From: Sthenelais limicola
Taxonomy: Eukaryota; Annelida; Polychaeta; Phyllodocida; Sigalionidae
Length of the DNA: 64,000 nucleotides
Assembly (NCBI GenBank): GCA_942159475.1
Contig: OW804102.1
Coordinates: forward strand, 34,044,873 to 34,108,872
Reading direction: 5' to 3'
The stretch's first letter is position 1; every line of letters begins with the position of its first letter. Under the pieces are notes generated by a model. That model was not told the origin of the DNA. It ran no database searches and was given only the letters and a program-made list of their open reading frames with translations. Shown in pieces: positions 10,405 through 22,800 of the stretch. Made by a program: the position numbers and the translations under genes.

Positions 10405-12170
10405 TACTGAGAAGAACATAATGATATATATTACTATACTTCCAAGGAAAGATAAATCAGCGTGGTGAGGGTAGGGGAATACATAATCAAATAATTTTAA
10501 TAACCTTTTCTTTTTCTCTTTGCAAACATTCTAACAACCTTTTTAATTATGAATTATTGTAATTTAAAATACATGTATTGTCTCTAAATTATATATTAAT
10601 GTTCAAACAATAAATGCAAAGGGATTTCCAAAAGATGACCAGATAATGGAAATGTTAGACATGTGTGTTATGTATGAGGCTGTGCGGGGGAGGGTTTTCC
10701 ACCAGTGGTATGCCCTATGGTATCTGCATATCTATAGTGCGGGGTAACTAGCTAGGCTAGAATGTATACTAAATAAGTATAGTGATAACCATCTGTAGAG
10801 GATAGAAGGATTACAACTGTTAAATAACTAGATTCTCCCTGGCAGAGTTAGTCAGCCTGACTGTACTGGGGGCGACCCCTATATCAAACAATGGTAGCGT
10901 ACATGATATTAGAGTGTAGAGAAGACGATGAATATTTTAAACATTTTTAAGGTTTGAGATATTTGTATTCAGAAAGAAAGAGCATTACATCATTTGATGT
11001 CGTTTCCAGCTGGTGCTGCTACAAGCATGAATTTATATATCATATTTTCGTTTTTATCGAGCCCTGGTCCAACGTTAGTGGTTTTCCTGGTAGCTCGCCT
11101 ATCATAACCCTAGGGTGATGGGGCTAGAGAGGGGTGGCAAGAGGGGTGGCAGAGTAGGAGAGCTGGCCTATTGAATAGAAAGGGTATTTTTAGACAGCAA
11201 CGAGAAATGGGTTGTATGTGGGTGGTTTGATAAAATATGTATAGCTTCAGGCTTCTGGAGATATATGATAGTCTTGTACTTAGTCATAAGTAGTCAGTAT
11301 ATTACATTCAGTAATGCCAAAGGGCTCAATTGAGGTTGGGCAATTATTAGATATAACTAAGTATTTAGCTGTCACCATTCTACACACATAATGTGCACTA
11401 TATAACTAATTGAGAGTACAGCACATTCCATACCTTCTACAACCACTGTGATACTATGTAACAGTATGTCCATCCTTTACCTATAGTAAGATCTATACCA
11501 GGACCACATCTAACCCCACCTCCCGGCGGCTCTGTGTACTACACAAATAGTAGAAGAGGTTTTTACAGGGGCTTATATCATTTGGAGCGACTCTTTAAAG
11601 CATCTAGAGTGGCTCTGTCTGCCCTTTACCAACCCCCATAGTGTAAGTAAGAGTAAGTGGATATTTGTTTTAAGTTAGCTCCCAGCCTCTACCAAAGTCT
11701 TGGCTAGAGAAACCAAGCTAGATGTGAATGGGAAGGAGGCAAAGGGGTTAATTCCTCTGCCCAAATTTCAAAACTCTACTTTTGTTTTATAGTGACATTT
11801 TTTTTTAACTTTTTAGCTGAAATATTTTGATAAAGATGCTAGATAGATTCGAACCCAATACCCCTTGAGTGGATTCGAAAGCAGCATTTTGAAAATTGTT
11901 CATCATCTATGCATCAATAAAGGGAGTCATAGAAGGGCTTTCGCATGTGGCAAACAATGACGAATAGAAATGGTGAAATACATTATATATGCCGATTGCA
12001 GATAGGCTAGAAGTACAGTATACCTAGTAGTGCCTAATATACTAGAGTAGTTGTATAGAGGCAGAGGATGTAATGTAAGAGGAATATCCATAGTAACACA
12101 TCAACTGAATCCCATTCTGATGGATGGCTCCTATGTGTACATCACGTTTAATTATAAATAAAGAATATTT
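10405..12170. other. Non-coding stretch
   Basis: No gene seen. Contains an imperfect GAGAGGGGTGGCA duplication near 11125-11155. AAATAAAGAATATTTT at 12157-12170 sits directly before the GAGTGAGTG tract and could be the 3' end of a plus-strand retroelement. Confidence 0.3.
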
Positions 12171-12357
12171 TGAGTGAGTGAGTGAGTGAGTGAAATTGGT
12201 TGCTTTACGCCCTTATCAACACATTTAAGCTGGTTATATCAAGGGCGGAAGAGCTGAGAGGGAGGCAGTTTATGATCTTACCCAGGAAATAGACAGAGAA
12301 GAAGGGAGAGAGAGACAGAGAAAAGAGACAGAAAGGCACTTTGAATTGAATTGAACG
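12171..12357 (+). repeat. SINE-like repeat (TTGGTTGCTTTACGCCC family), copy 2
   Basis: (GAGT)n at 12171-12192 is followed by AATTGGTTGCTTTACGCCCT and TATCAACACATTTAAGC. Next come GGCGGAAGAGCTGAGAGGGA, GGCAGTTTATGATCTTACCC, a GAGA-rich purine stretch and CACTTTGAATTGAATTGAA. The terminal (GAATT)n tail is what retroposed elements often leave. Not coding. Confidence 0.75.
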
Positions 12358-13360
12358 TATCATATGCTCATGAAGTAAGAGAGGTGCAATAACAGAGTCG
12401 TTATGGTATAGCGCAGTAACAAGTTGCGTTACTTTCGGTTCATTTCTGCCTCTTTTCATTCTTTCCGATCATGGGATAATGTTAACAAAGGTCATGGAGT
12501 ACATTTAGAATGGTACCCGGTGTCCACAAACGGTCATAAATCTCTGATTACGGGTTCAACGTACCAAATTTCTCTCTGCATATATATACTATACACCATT
12601 GTTTCAGGCTAGGCCTCTTCAAACTCTACCCACAGTTTTGAAATGGATCCTTTCCTAAGCTGTATGTAGCCTTTTAGCACTGTGAGATCTAAAGTGAGAG
12701 GGATAGAGAGGACTGGATTGATAAGGTTGATGTATATATACTACAAGGGGTCTGTTTACTTTGGTCACTGTTGGTTACACTCTCACTGGATACTTAGGTA
12801 AGGGAGAGCCTATACATCAGACAAACCAAGCCAGTGATTTATTGTCAGTGATTTATTTCATGTATTATTGTATTTCTATAAACTACTTCCCCCTTTAACC
12901 AAACACTCCTAGTTTAGGCATCTAGAAAATCGCCCTCAAATTTATTTTTGGCACAATAATGAAAAAACCCGCTGGAAGACCTGGAATTTACATTCAGGTG
13001 CGGTTCTCCTTTTTGTACACCTTTCTTGTATGAATAAAAAGTGCATTGAATTGAATTGAATTGATTTATTTCATGATAATTTGGTTTTTACAGTAGGTAC
13101 CAATTTAACCATTGAACAGATCAGTCATGTGTCTTTCTCTGGTTCGAATTCATGCCTTTTATTCCTGAACAGGATAATTAAATTGATTTATTATTTGCAT
13201 ACAGTATGTCAACTTATAACAATACGTATTAATAAGAATTAATCGTAAAAATAGATACCGAGGAAATGTAAAACGATTTCATGAAGGGTTCGTTATATTA
13301 CACAATAATTTAAAAGTATTAGAGGTTTACCTCATTTAGTCTGGAGAAAATAGAAGCTTT
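12358..13360. other. Non-coding stretch with a retroposon-like tail
   Basis: GTATGAATAAAAAGTGCATT followed by three GAATT units (about 13031-13064) looks like a poly(A) signal plus a microsatellite tail of a plus-strand retroelement; its body cannot be delimited. No gene seen. Confidence 0.35.
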
Positions 13361-13550
13361 AAGGGTGGTCTCCACTGGCTGCGGTAAGCTCTGTGGTAAG
13401 CCTTGCGATGGTGCTGTGATGGTGAGAAGTGGCAAGGACCTGCCTACATGGCCAGTGATCCATACAGGCAGGACTTTGTCATTCCTCTCCACCTACAGAA
13501 CCAGCACAAACCATCGCAAGGCTCACCACAGCCAGTGGATATCACCCTTT
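13361..13550. mobile_element. MITE family 2 (AAGGGTGG palindromic element), copy 1
   Basis: Left end AAGGGTGGTCTCCACTGGCT with GCGGTAAGCTCTG; right end CCACAGCCAGTGGATATCAC then CCTTT, its inverted counterpart. The two halves are complementary for much of their length (GGCCAGTGATCC near the centre). Flanked by TTTA on both sides, giving a possible TTA target duplication (PIF/Harbinger-like, inference). The short open frame within it is an artefact of the palindrome. Confidence 0.8.
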
Positions 13551-14074
13551 AGATAGTAGTCCTCTACACATTCATTTGTTCTTTTGGGTTCATTGCCTAT
13601 GACTCCGGGTGTGTACCTAAACCTCTATTTACCTGCAACTGTATGGAGGAATAGATCCATTGGGGCGCCAGGTAATCATAATAAACCCAAGGTAAAGGGT
13701 TTAACTGCACGGCTTTATTAGAGAGTATAGCCCTGCAGGTGGACACTAAAGTATGAACCTACATAGCCTGGCCGCTCTAACAGTGCTGGAGATGGTTAAC
13801 ATTGCCTGCTTCAAATTGTTTCTTTCATATACTACTGCTCCTATCAAACTGGAAGTAATGAAGGGAAGTAGGCGTCTAGCCAGCGTTGAATTACTGTCTT
13901 CGTGTACTACTTACACTATTAAACTCAATGTATGTGTGTTGGGTAGAACATTATTACAATTGAATTTTAAAAGTGCATTCTCTGCATGATACAATTAGCT
14001 TACTAAATCCCATCAATGTTTGAGCAACAGGACTAAATTGATCAATCCTTGGGTACGGTTATTTGTTTATATAA
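13551..14074. other. Non-coding stretch
   Basis: An open frame at 13753-13989 has no recognisable domain. Nothing else seen. Confidence 0.3.
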
Positions 14075-14264
14075 ATACAAGGATTTGTGGTCGAAACGCC
14101 TGACATAAAACGGACGCCGGTGAGCGATAATAAATGAAACCACTGCAGTAGAGATAGATGGGAACTGTTATGGAGCCCTCCAGCAGAAACAACTTTGCTC
14201 TAACGATTTCGAAAAGATTGAGACAAGAGAAAAAAAATCTTTAGTGTTTGACCGATCTTTATTA
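14075..14264 (+). repeat. Old dispersed repeat R4, copy 2
   Basis: Contains GACGCCGGTGAGCGATAATA followed by AATGAAACCACTGCAG, TGGAGCCCTCCAGCAG, a TTTGCTCTAACGA block, GAGACAAGAGAAAAAAA and TTTGACCGATCTTTA. These blocks occur in the same order in the copies at 8716, 25838 and 60668. Confidence 0.55.
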
Positions 14265-14689
14265 TAACTGCAGTTTTAAATGATGTTAATCTTAAGGTAA
14301 TTGGATTTATATCATTTAATATTCTAGGAATGCCTCTATTATAATTTAATTGACTAGAATAGAGAATGAATGAAACACTGGTCAAGGGAAATGCCAAGGT
14401 ATTAACCTGGCAATATGGCATGACTCTGCATAAACATATATCTATTTCCAGGGACATAACAATAACAGTATGAAATATTTCTATTGCCTCAAAATGGTAC
14501 TGCAAAAGACCAGAATCATTGACTGAGAAAGTATCTTCTGATTCTCCATTGCCTGTTCAATTTATAGCAAGAAATGACAGATTATACCCTAGCGATGCGA
14601 GGAGAGCTTATAGGAGACAAATCATTCGTTTATTAACACACAATTGATACTAGCTCCGAAGCCCCAATGTCCCTTTCCTCTACTCCTCC
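14265..14689. other. Non-coding stretch
   Basis: AT-rich, nothing recognised. Confidence 0.3.
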
Positions 14690-15005
14690 ATCTTCTTCCG
14701 CTTTAGTTCTCAAAAGACACCACAAGGGTTCGCCAGCTTATTCCGGGTGCCAGCCTCGTTTCGAAAAAGGCGAGCATTGTGAATGATAAATGTCCTCCTT
14801 TTGGCAATCAAAATGGCGGCTTCCACTAGCCGATAATAGGTACCACGGGGAACCCACACTGGAAGAAGATGTGTCTATCTCTTTTAGGGAGAATTTACAG
14901 GCCTTTTGGGAAAAGGTTTCTTCGGAGACTCGAGTCAATATATTTTGGGCAATGACTCATCAATACTTTCTTGAGAACAAAAGAGCAAGCCCGGTAAGGA
15001 GATAA
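14690..15005. other. Candidate conserved non-coding element or unrecognised exon
   Basis: Less AT-rich than its surroundings and open on both strands. It holds GGCGAGCATTGTGAATGATA, AATGGCGGCTTCCACTAGCC, GGAGACTCGAGTC, TGACTCATCAATAC (AP-1-like) and CCCGGTAAGGAG. The last could serve as a splice donor of a plus-strand exon ending at about 14993. No domain recognised in either strand's translation. The call rests on composition alone. Confidence 0.25.
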
Positions 15006-15732
15006 AGGCTATGAAGTTGATTGTTTTCTTCTATGCAATATAGCTTATCATTTCAAATATACAAATGTATTCTAATAACGATTCTGATAGATATTGGTCT
15101 GAATGTTCTATACATGTCGATTAGCCTATGCATATTTGTTGTATCAAATACATTCTAGAATTATCTACAATTAAAAAGAACGATTTTGTTCAGGAAGTTC
15201 AGGATCGAGATTTAATGCTTATGTTAGATATTAGATATTTCACAGAATCTTGATATCATAACTTTGAAAATCAAAGATGAATAATAGCCCAATCGTTTCT
15301 CAGACCCTCGGGAGTAATCGTTTAGGTCAAAAACCTGACATAAAAAATGACCCACTTTGACTAAAACAGGACTCACGCTCTCAACGAAATAAGGTTAATT
15401 CCTCTAAGAATGATAGAGGTAAAAGTTGGCATATACAAATGTCTCAGACAGATTACCTGCATTTTGGTCTACGACTTCGCTTCTAAAGACCACCAGTCTC
15501 CCTAGGGTAGTAGTACTACAGAAACAGGAGACAGAAAGTCTTCGTCGCATCCTTAATCAAAATGAATGGAAAAAGAAGCGGCCTCCAATTGCACTGATTG
15601 GCTAATTTTCCTTGTAAGGAGACCGTTACAAATGACCGTGCAATGAGGTCATGGACAGGCAAGGCAAAGCAAAAGTAGCAATCAACAGAATCTACTGCCC
15701 ATCGCACTCAATCAGCCTCCACATCTATATTA
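15006..15732. other. Non-coding stretch
   Basis: No gene or repeat recognised. The minus-strand frame at 15516-15707 is not supported. Confidence 0.3.
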
Positions 15733-15970
15733 TGGGTCAGATTTTCAGAAAATTTTACAATTGGCAGCTCTAAACATTTAGGAAATTCTCCTAAATTAGG
15801 CTGAACAATTAAGAATACCGGGTATATCTGAGTACAATAGGTATCGCATTGATTTAAAGTATCAGTTCTTTTATGGTAAACTGTATTTTGAAGCTTATTT
15901 TTGTTTTAAATGTGGGTTATTTGAGAGGATTGGTGAATACGAATTGTACATTTTCTAAAAATCTGACCCA
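15733..15970 (+). mobile_element. MITE family 1, copy c (well preserved)
   Basis: TGGGTCAGATTTTCAGAAAA at the left is matched inversely by the right end (TGTACATTTTCTAAAAATCT followed by GACCCA). It contains the family interior: GCAGCTCTAAACATTTAGGA, TATCTGAGTACAATAGGTAT, GAACTGATACTTTAAA on the other strand, and GAGAGGATTGGTGAATACG. One of the best copies for defining the consensus. Confidence 0.85.
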
Positions 15971-15982
15971 CATGTATGTCTT

Positions 15983-16136
15983 GGGACACGTTGCATAACA
16001 ACTCCGTACTCACTTTTAGTGAAGGAATTTGCTAAACAGACAATGTTATGTTTGCAGTAAGAATTTCCTACATAACCAAGGAAGTATAATATGGCAAGGA
16101 CCATTTTAAGTAAGGATTGTTTCTGCAATGGGCCCC
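15983..16136 (+). mobile_element. MITE family 4 (GGGCCCGTTGCAT ends), copy 1
   Basis: Left end GGGACACGTTGCATAACAAC; right end TTTTAAGTAAGGATTGTTTC then TGCAATGGGCCCC, an imperfect inverted counterpart. Shares AAGGAATTTGCTAAACAGAC with copies at 47445 and 48738. Non-coding. Confidence 0.65.
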
Positions 16137-16373
16137 GGGTGTTTGATTCTATTTATAGAATAGCATGCAGTTGATTAAGACGTATATAGATCGTATATAT
16201 ACTTCTATAATATATAATGTAATAGTATGTCATGGAAGATAGTCATGAAATAATCTATAATTTAAGGAAAGATATATATATTCTTGAAAATGACGAATTC
16301 TCATCTCCATTTTTTTTTCTTAAAACGTAAAAGTCACATTTTACAGTTTATAATCAACCAAAATGTCAATACG

Positions 16374-16942
16374 CTATATAGCTGTCGCCAGCTCAGATTC
16401 CATGAGTCGTCTCAGCGATATTTCTGCGATATTAGCACACCATTTGGCTGAAGGGGACTTCGCCAATCGTATCAAAAGACCGCAGTTAGGTCCCATTTAA
16501 TAAATGGACCTCACAATTCTGCCTGTGACTTGGGGATGATATCTTTGTCGATGTTAACATGTTTACAACCAGTGGCCTCTAACCCTGTCTTGTCAATCTG
16601 GTCATATTCCATGTCATCTGTCAATTATTTAGCTGCATCGCCCCAGGCTATCTCTGGTCTGTCCTTACCACTCGGTGGGTTCGATGGTTGCTCAAGAAAG
16701 GGGATCATTGGATCGCCAACTGTTCTATCTTGAGAATTGCAAGTTTGCTGAACTAAGCGGTATATAAGAGATCACATACAAACAAGTTTACCAATTTGTC
16801 AAATGGGTGCATTCGTTCCACTCTCTACCACGGCACATAGGGCGTCAGTTACTACAGTCAGGCCAGAATATTTGTTCATATTTTTCCAGATTTTAGTTCC
16901 TCCTTTAAAAATTCTAAGTTCATATTCAAGGGAAGGTGTTCT
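16374..16942 (-). pseudogene. Decayed, unrecognised protein-coding sequence
   Basis: The minus-strand translation gives protein-like stretches interrupted by stops and frame changes. Entering at about 16942, one frame reads a segment with EYELRIFKGGTKIW then NKYSGLTVVTDALCAVVE, then a stop. The same frame resumes with DPMIPFLEQPSNPPSGKDRP and IAWGDAAK, then a stop, then YDQIDKTGLEATGCKHVNID. After further disruption a different frame ends ISLRRLMESELATAI with a stop at 16374. The shared frame across stops and the balanced amino-acid make-up suggest a once-functional coding region of at least about 190 codons. No poly(A) tail is obvious. I do not recognise the family; it could be a host gene fragment, a transposon protein or an integrated viral gene. 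Confidence 0.5.
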
Positions 16943-17861
16943 ATGGGTTATGCAACTGACTGTTTAAGCATTTCAATACTCAGGTATCTTTACCTTACAC
17001 TATATGTAATATTACCGGGTCATATGTAAAGTATTCAAGGTTGTTTTCAATGCTTTTCCCCCCACCCTCCTTATCTTCCCATTTACGTCCCCCCCCCCCC
17101 CGGTAAACTTCCAAACCCACCCTGTCTTTGGTTTTGTTCCACAACTGCCACCTCTCGGCGGGTGACCTTTCACGAGATTTCATGAGATTTCTCTAATGAC
17201 TCCTGATCCCTCTGGCCAGCAGGACGCACAAGGCCCCCTAGCGGTTAGAAAATCGAACTGAATAGAGAGTGATTACTGTAGTGACCTCTGGTAGAGATGT
17301 CAATACAAAGGGAAGGATCCAGGGAGGTTGGAGGGAGGGAGGGAGGGGCGAGCATGTCAGGAGATATATATATATATATATATTTCAGACAGTATTTGTA
17401 TAACTAATCCTAAAGCGATGTGGACGGTTAGAATGCCTGTTTGCTCTAGCACATCTGGGCCTAGACAGATATACTGCCATAGTTGGATATTCAATGTTGT
17501 ATAAAGTAGATACTTAGGCATGTATACAATATGTCCCTGTGTAACTGATTTGTTTGAGTATACCTCTTGCCAACTGCAGTTCTGCTATTCATTCTTGTTA
17601 TCTTTAATCGGCTAAGAAACCTTAGAAACCTTTATTTTGTGGGGAAAAAATACTGAATTTATGACATTTATTTTTAAGCGCATTCCACTTGAGAGTTACG
17701 TTAAGTATCATGCAACCATAATTATGTGTTTATCGCACATGTTCTACAAAAATTCGAATTGAGTCTTCTTTTAGCTTTTAGGTAGTAATTAAATATTCAA
17801 TTACTAGAACCTCCATTATCTCTCTATATAATATATCACAAATACAATCAACTGACCTATT
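16943..17861. other. Non-coding stretch with low-complexity tracts
   Basis: Contains a C-rich run (about 17089-17101), a GGGAGGGAGG tract (about 17327-17345) and an (AT)n tract (about 17363-17382). A CTCF-like GGCCCCCTAGCGGTT is at 17232-17246. No gene seen. Confidence 0.4.
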
Positions 17862-18076
17862 AAAGGTGGTCTCCACTGGCTGCAGTAATCTTTGCGGTAA
17901 GCTCTGCAGTAAGTCTTGCGATGTTACAGTGATGGTGAGAAGTGACGACGTCCTGCCTTCATGGCCAGTGATCCATGTAGGCAGGACCTCATCACTCCTC
18001 TCCACCTACAGAACCAGCACAACACCATTACAAGCCTTACCACAGAGCTTACCGCAGCCAGTGGAGACCACCCTTT
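17862..18076. mobile_element. MITE family 2 (AAGGGTGG palindromic element), copy 2
   Basis: AAAGGTGGTCTCCACTGGCT at the left and AGCCAGTGGAGACCACCCTT at the right are inverted copies, and complementarity continues inward (GCAGTAATCTTTGCGGTAAG against CTTACCACAGAGCTTACCGC). The centre is ATGGCCAGTGATCCATGTAG. The four overlapping short open frames here are by-products of this palindrome. Most complete member of the family in the window. Confidence 0.85.
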
Positions 18077-19807
18077 ACTTGACAAGAAGAGTGAGCTGCA
18101 CCCCACCTCCCCCTGTCACCCCCTCCACCTTATCTCCCCGCTCCTTCCCATACCATGCATGTCAATACCAGTAGATATCAACCGCCATTAAGTATGCCTC
18201 TAATGGCAGGCTTTATTTGCGTCTTGGCCAGGCTCCAATGGATGCTCACCATTACACCGGCCCAAACCCGCATTACCCACCAGTTCCCCATCAGCAGGGC
18301 ATCCAGGTTGTCTGGGGCAAGATTTATGTTTAGTTGAGGATGCATAGAGTGGATTAGAGGGAGGACAGTCTAGGTCCAAAGATGAGAGAGTCCCTTCAAA
18401 AGGAGGGATATCCTCTCACTTCAAACCGCCAGGTGCCATTATGATTCCTTTAAGACCGCAAAATGGCATTATATTCCCATTAGAATGCCGTGCATAGGCA
18501 AGAAAATCGATTAGCGATGTAGGCGTCTAATCACAGACACACCATTCTTATCTGATCGAAGGGTTTGGAACTAGACTGAGGATACATAGATTGGTATACA
18601 TTTATAAGTATGAAAAGTTTTCTTACTAATAACCTTCAGGTTTTAAAAAAATATGAGATGACTTTTGTTAATAATTGTTAATTATTAGTTATATTTTTCA
18701 CCAGATATTTTAGTCATATTGAATTATATTAGCAATATATGGATGGGGTTGTATGGTTTTTCAGTGGCAGGCAGGCGTGCAACAATCTGAAGTTATGAAT
18801 TGGTGGTGTTTCTGATCATAAACTATTTGCCATTATTGATTCGAGACGAAAAGACTGATGAAATTGTATAAATTTGTAATAATCCTGGAATGAAAGACAA
18901 GGTTTCCTCTGAAAGGGTAAGAACCCGCACAAACTGCCTTATTACACGTCTGTGCATCACAACCTGCTCTACCAGAACTGCCTTGTGCACCCACCTTGCC
19001 ACTCACAGGACTACAATATATAAATATTTTGACCAAGGCATTTTATATTATTAACAGGAATTTGATATTATATAGTTTGTAAAGCATCAAACTAAGCTTA
19101 AAATAGGAGGGAAATAATTGAATGTTCTGAAGAGGAAGGCCTCTCAGATAGATGCATTGAATCAATACAAATCATCCCCCATTCTACCCCTTCCTCCATC
19201 GCCAATTACCCTATACCCCAACACAGGGGGCAATTAGTAGAAGGAAGGGGGCACCAAGGGGGGTACTTTGTATTACCCCAATATCCACACACCAAACACT
19301 AAAATCTATTATTGTCATAATTCTCCATTTTTATTCATTGTATCTGATTTGTTTTGCCTTTACGGTGTCTATTTGTACTGTTATGCTGCTTCCTTATTAC
19401 CTCATGCATAATTCATGAGCTACTGTTTACGGGTATCTTAGTCAATTAATTTGGATAGAATCCGAGGCAAAAAGGCATGGGTAACGCATGGAGATGTTTA
19501 TTCATGTTTCCCTTCATAATGTCATGGGTGGTCAGATCGAGGGAGTCTATGGTGGGTTATTTCTTGAAATCTAGGTTAAATGATTATTCAAATTGCTCAG
19601 CTGCATATATGATATATTTAGGATTTGCATACATACCAGCTATGTATTTGTAATGCAATCTATTAAGGTAATCGTTTTCAGCAACGTTGTAGTATTCCCC
19701 TAACTTGAGTTATAAGGGGAGAATATTGTTCCGTACTGAAATTCGTCAAAGCAATATAATTGTATAAGAAATATTTCCTTAAAGGGATATAGGACTGTCA
19801 ACGCACA
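18077..19807. other. Non-coding stretch with a possible regulatory block
   Basis: 18395-18545 has AACCGCCAGGTGCC, AAGACCGCAAAATGG, AAAATCGATTAGCGATG and TCTAATCACAG. This density of homeodomain-, RUNX- and E-box-like words is suggestive of an enhancer but unproven. No gene recognised elsewhere. Confidence 0.25.
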
Positions 19808-19819
19808 CGCCACCTAGCG
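19808..19819. promoter_or_regulatory. CTCF-like motif
   Basis: CGCCACCTAGCG fits the core of the CTCF motif in reverse orientation. Single isolated site; motif evidence only. Confidence 0.3.
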
Positions 19820-22800
19820 TTTCTTTGGTTTTGTTAAATTTTAGTTTGTTATCGTTGGTGTGGATATTATCTTCTTGCATGATCTCCAATATGCTCAGTT
19901 CCATTTTCTGTTACATGTATTTCAAATTATAGAAATTTATGTTTTCCTTATGTTATACCTTTGTTGGGCCTTCATAATATAAATGGCATAGGTGTCATTT
20001 TGCCTCCAGAACCCCTCACCCCACCACACATCTCCCAACACTTATTCCCCCACCCAACCCCAGCATCGCTGGGACATAATTGACCCACAAGTGAAACTGA
20101 AACTGACTCAGGGAATAACTAATTCTCCCACCAGAGAAACCACCAGTTGATATAAGTGTGGATATGGCACTAGATCTGGGTTATATTTGCGTTGAATATG
20201 CATACATGGCGCGCTCCCCATGCACCATTCCTTCCCTACCCGCACTTAGACTAAAACATAAAGTAAATACCTTTAGCTAGTATGCATAGGTTGCTACCAC
20301 GTATTGATGATTAAATATTCCACTCATGCTATGCAAGATCACGGTTGGAAAGAAATGTATTCTAAAGTTCAATTAGCTTTTGGGGCTCCGATTTGAGAAG
20401 GGAGATTGGTTTAATTAACGGAGGGAATAGGAACTGCTACCTCTATTCATAGTTGATATAGTTTGCAATGAGAAAATAGAATGTCATATGCATGCAAATA
20501 TGCTACAGACCTTTAGAAACTAAAACTAATCTATATTTCGAGTGGACAGAATAAAGAAGGTTAAAAATCACCATGAGTATTAGTGTCATGACATATGACA
20601 TGAACTAGCAGAGCATTTTTCTCAGTATAATATGTATCACTATCAAATATATATATTCCCCGCAAAGAACATAATCGATTGATATTTCATCATGATTATC
20701 ATTTAAATACAATATACATATTTATCTCATTGAATACATTAAATGCACTGGATTTCTGCTATCTATGGATAATATTCTCCCAGGTTTATTTTGAAAAAGG
20801 TTTCTAGGCAATTTAGTATATGAAACATAATGTATTATATGACCTGTGAAGAAAAGGGATGTGAAGACAGCTTCAAAAGATGTGAATAAATTCGACATGG
20901 TCTCAGAATTCATAATTTATGCATTGGACACAATCACAAACTGTACCGATTTTAAATCACATACCGACACTTGTAACGATTGGCTCTACCCTCCTTGTCT
21001 CAACACCCAGCTGATAACCCATTTAAACAACCAGATTTATAATGATGTGATGCACTGATTAAAAATATAATTACCCTGGCGAGGCATAGCTAATAACAGT
21101 CATCAGCCTGCGTCCCGCCACCCCAGCCTGCTATTTTCTCAGACCCTATTCTCATCTTCTGATAAAAAGTAAATCCATGGGTCGCGCTTTGCTTTCTTGA
21201 ACTCAGCACTTCAATCAGTTCTTCAATTTGCACTTCAATCAGCGCTGTAATATTCAAATCCCTGCCGTTATCAGGATCTGCCTGAGCCTGGGCAGGGTAA
21301 TTCTATAGGCTTAATAAACAACACCCCCATCTACCGTCCCTACCCCGGTTTCTTGGAGAAAAAACAGCAGCGCTTATTTTAAATTAGGTAAATGGCATTA
21401 CACACAGGCAATTGGTTGTCGACTCCAGGGTTGCAACTGTTGCTTGTTGATGGGGTACATTAATGCCTCTGATCAACCTGAGCCGATTTTACATGCGATG
21501 GCATATTACTACGATAGTTTTTCCTCTCACAATTTTTACCAGGACTAGTTCACCTAAGATTGGTAGTTGACTGACATCCTGCGATTTTATATACGATTGC
21601 TGAAGTATGAATTAATGATTCCATAGTTCTGTATACCAGACGGCAATGGCTGCTTGTTGCTTACTAGTGACTTCGACCACCGTCTTGTAAATTTATATGA
21701 GAATGAATCGTTTATATCTTTTATAGGATTTGATAATAAGATATGACTATAAATATGTATCAGATGTACACAATCATGTTTTGCTCTAATGAGACTGAAC
21801 AGGTTTTGTTGTTGCTTGCACGCTGATAGTTTCCCAGGTTGGTAGTTCAATGGAATAAATGGTAGTTTTCATTTTATGGTGTAATATGGATCTCCCTTCT
21901 AACCGTCAACAAGCTCCCCCTTCCCTTCCCTCCCCCCACGCTTTCCCAACTGATCAGAATCTAGGCCACTGATTACCATACAATTTCAGCCAATAAATCT
22001 CCCATTTACAAAGTTAAATTTATGGTGATTAATAATGAACATAAAACATGTTTATCTAAGGCAGTAATAATGTCAGCTTTTTTAATCGTGGGCTCCTACG
22101 TTATTTGAGATTTAACAGGCAATCAGCCATGTTACATTTTAAATGTCTGATTATTAGTTTATCCAACACATTACATTGCAGAATATATATTCAAAGGTCC
22201 AGCTTATGGGTGAAATAGTAAAAACACAAAATAAAAGGAAATTGCCCTCTGAAGAAAGATATAGAAAATAGATCTATAATTATAGATTATCCAGGGGATT
22301 TAATGGATGTCTCCGCTGTTACAATATGTGTGAGATGTAAGAGAGAGATGGATTAGCGTTTAAGTGGGATTTATGGACCTACAGGAGGAAACCCGGGAGG
22401 GAGAGGAATAGTCGGAAGGGTAGATAGAAGAAAGGGATTATTGGACCAGAGCCAACTTGCGAGATTGATTCATGAATTGGAATTAGGTCACGGTTATAGA
22501 ACAAATAAAAATATGGATGCGTAAAATGTGCCAACAGTAGAATTGATGGTGTAAGGGATAAAAAAGGCAAGCTTCCTCGCCTCTTAACTGTTTCATTGGA
22601 ACATGTGCAGCGGGAGATATGATAATGATCTGAGCTAAATCACATTATGGAAAGCATTGCTGCAGCTTGAAATGGCTGTGTATCATTTGACAGATGGTAC
22701 ATATTGTACAGCACTTAAGGCTCTTTCTCTTTTTTATTGGGAGTATAATGTATCTACATAAAGCATGTAATGCATTTCGTAATGCAATGTTGGTCTTATT

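Noticed and set aside
11848..11858. Pol III B-box-like GGTTCGAATCT on the minus strand
   Set aside because: No matching T-stem, A box or cloverleaf around it, so no tRNA or tRNA-SINE call.
13365..13556. Short open frames at 13365-13556 and 17778-18191 that resemble each other in translation
   Set aside because: Similarity is due to both lying in copies of the same palindromic MITE.
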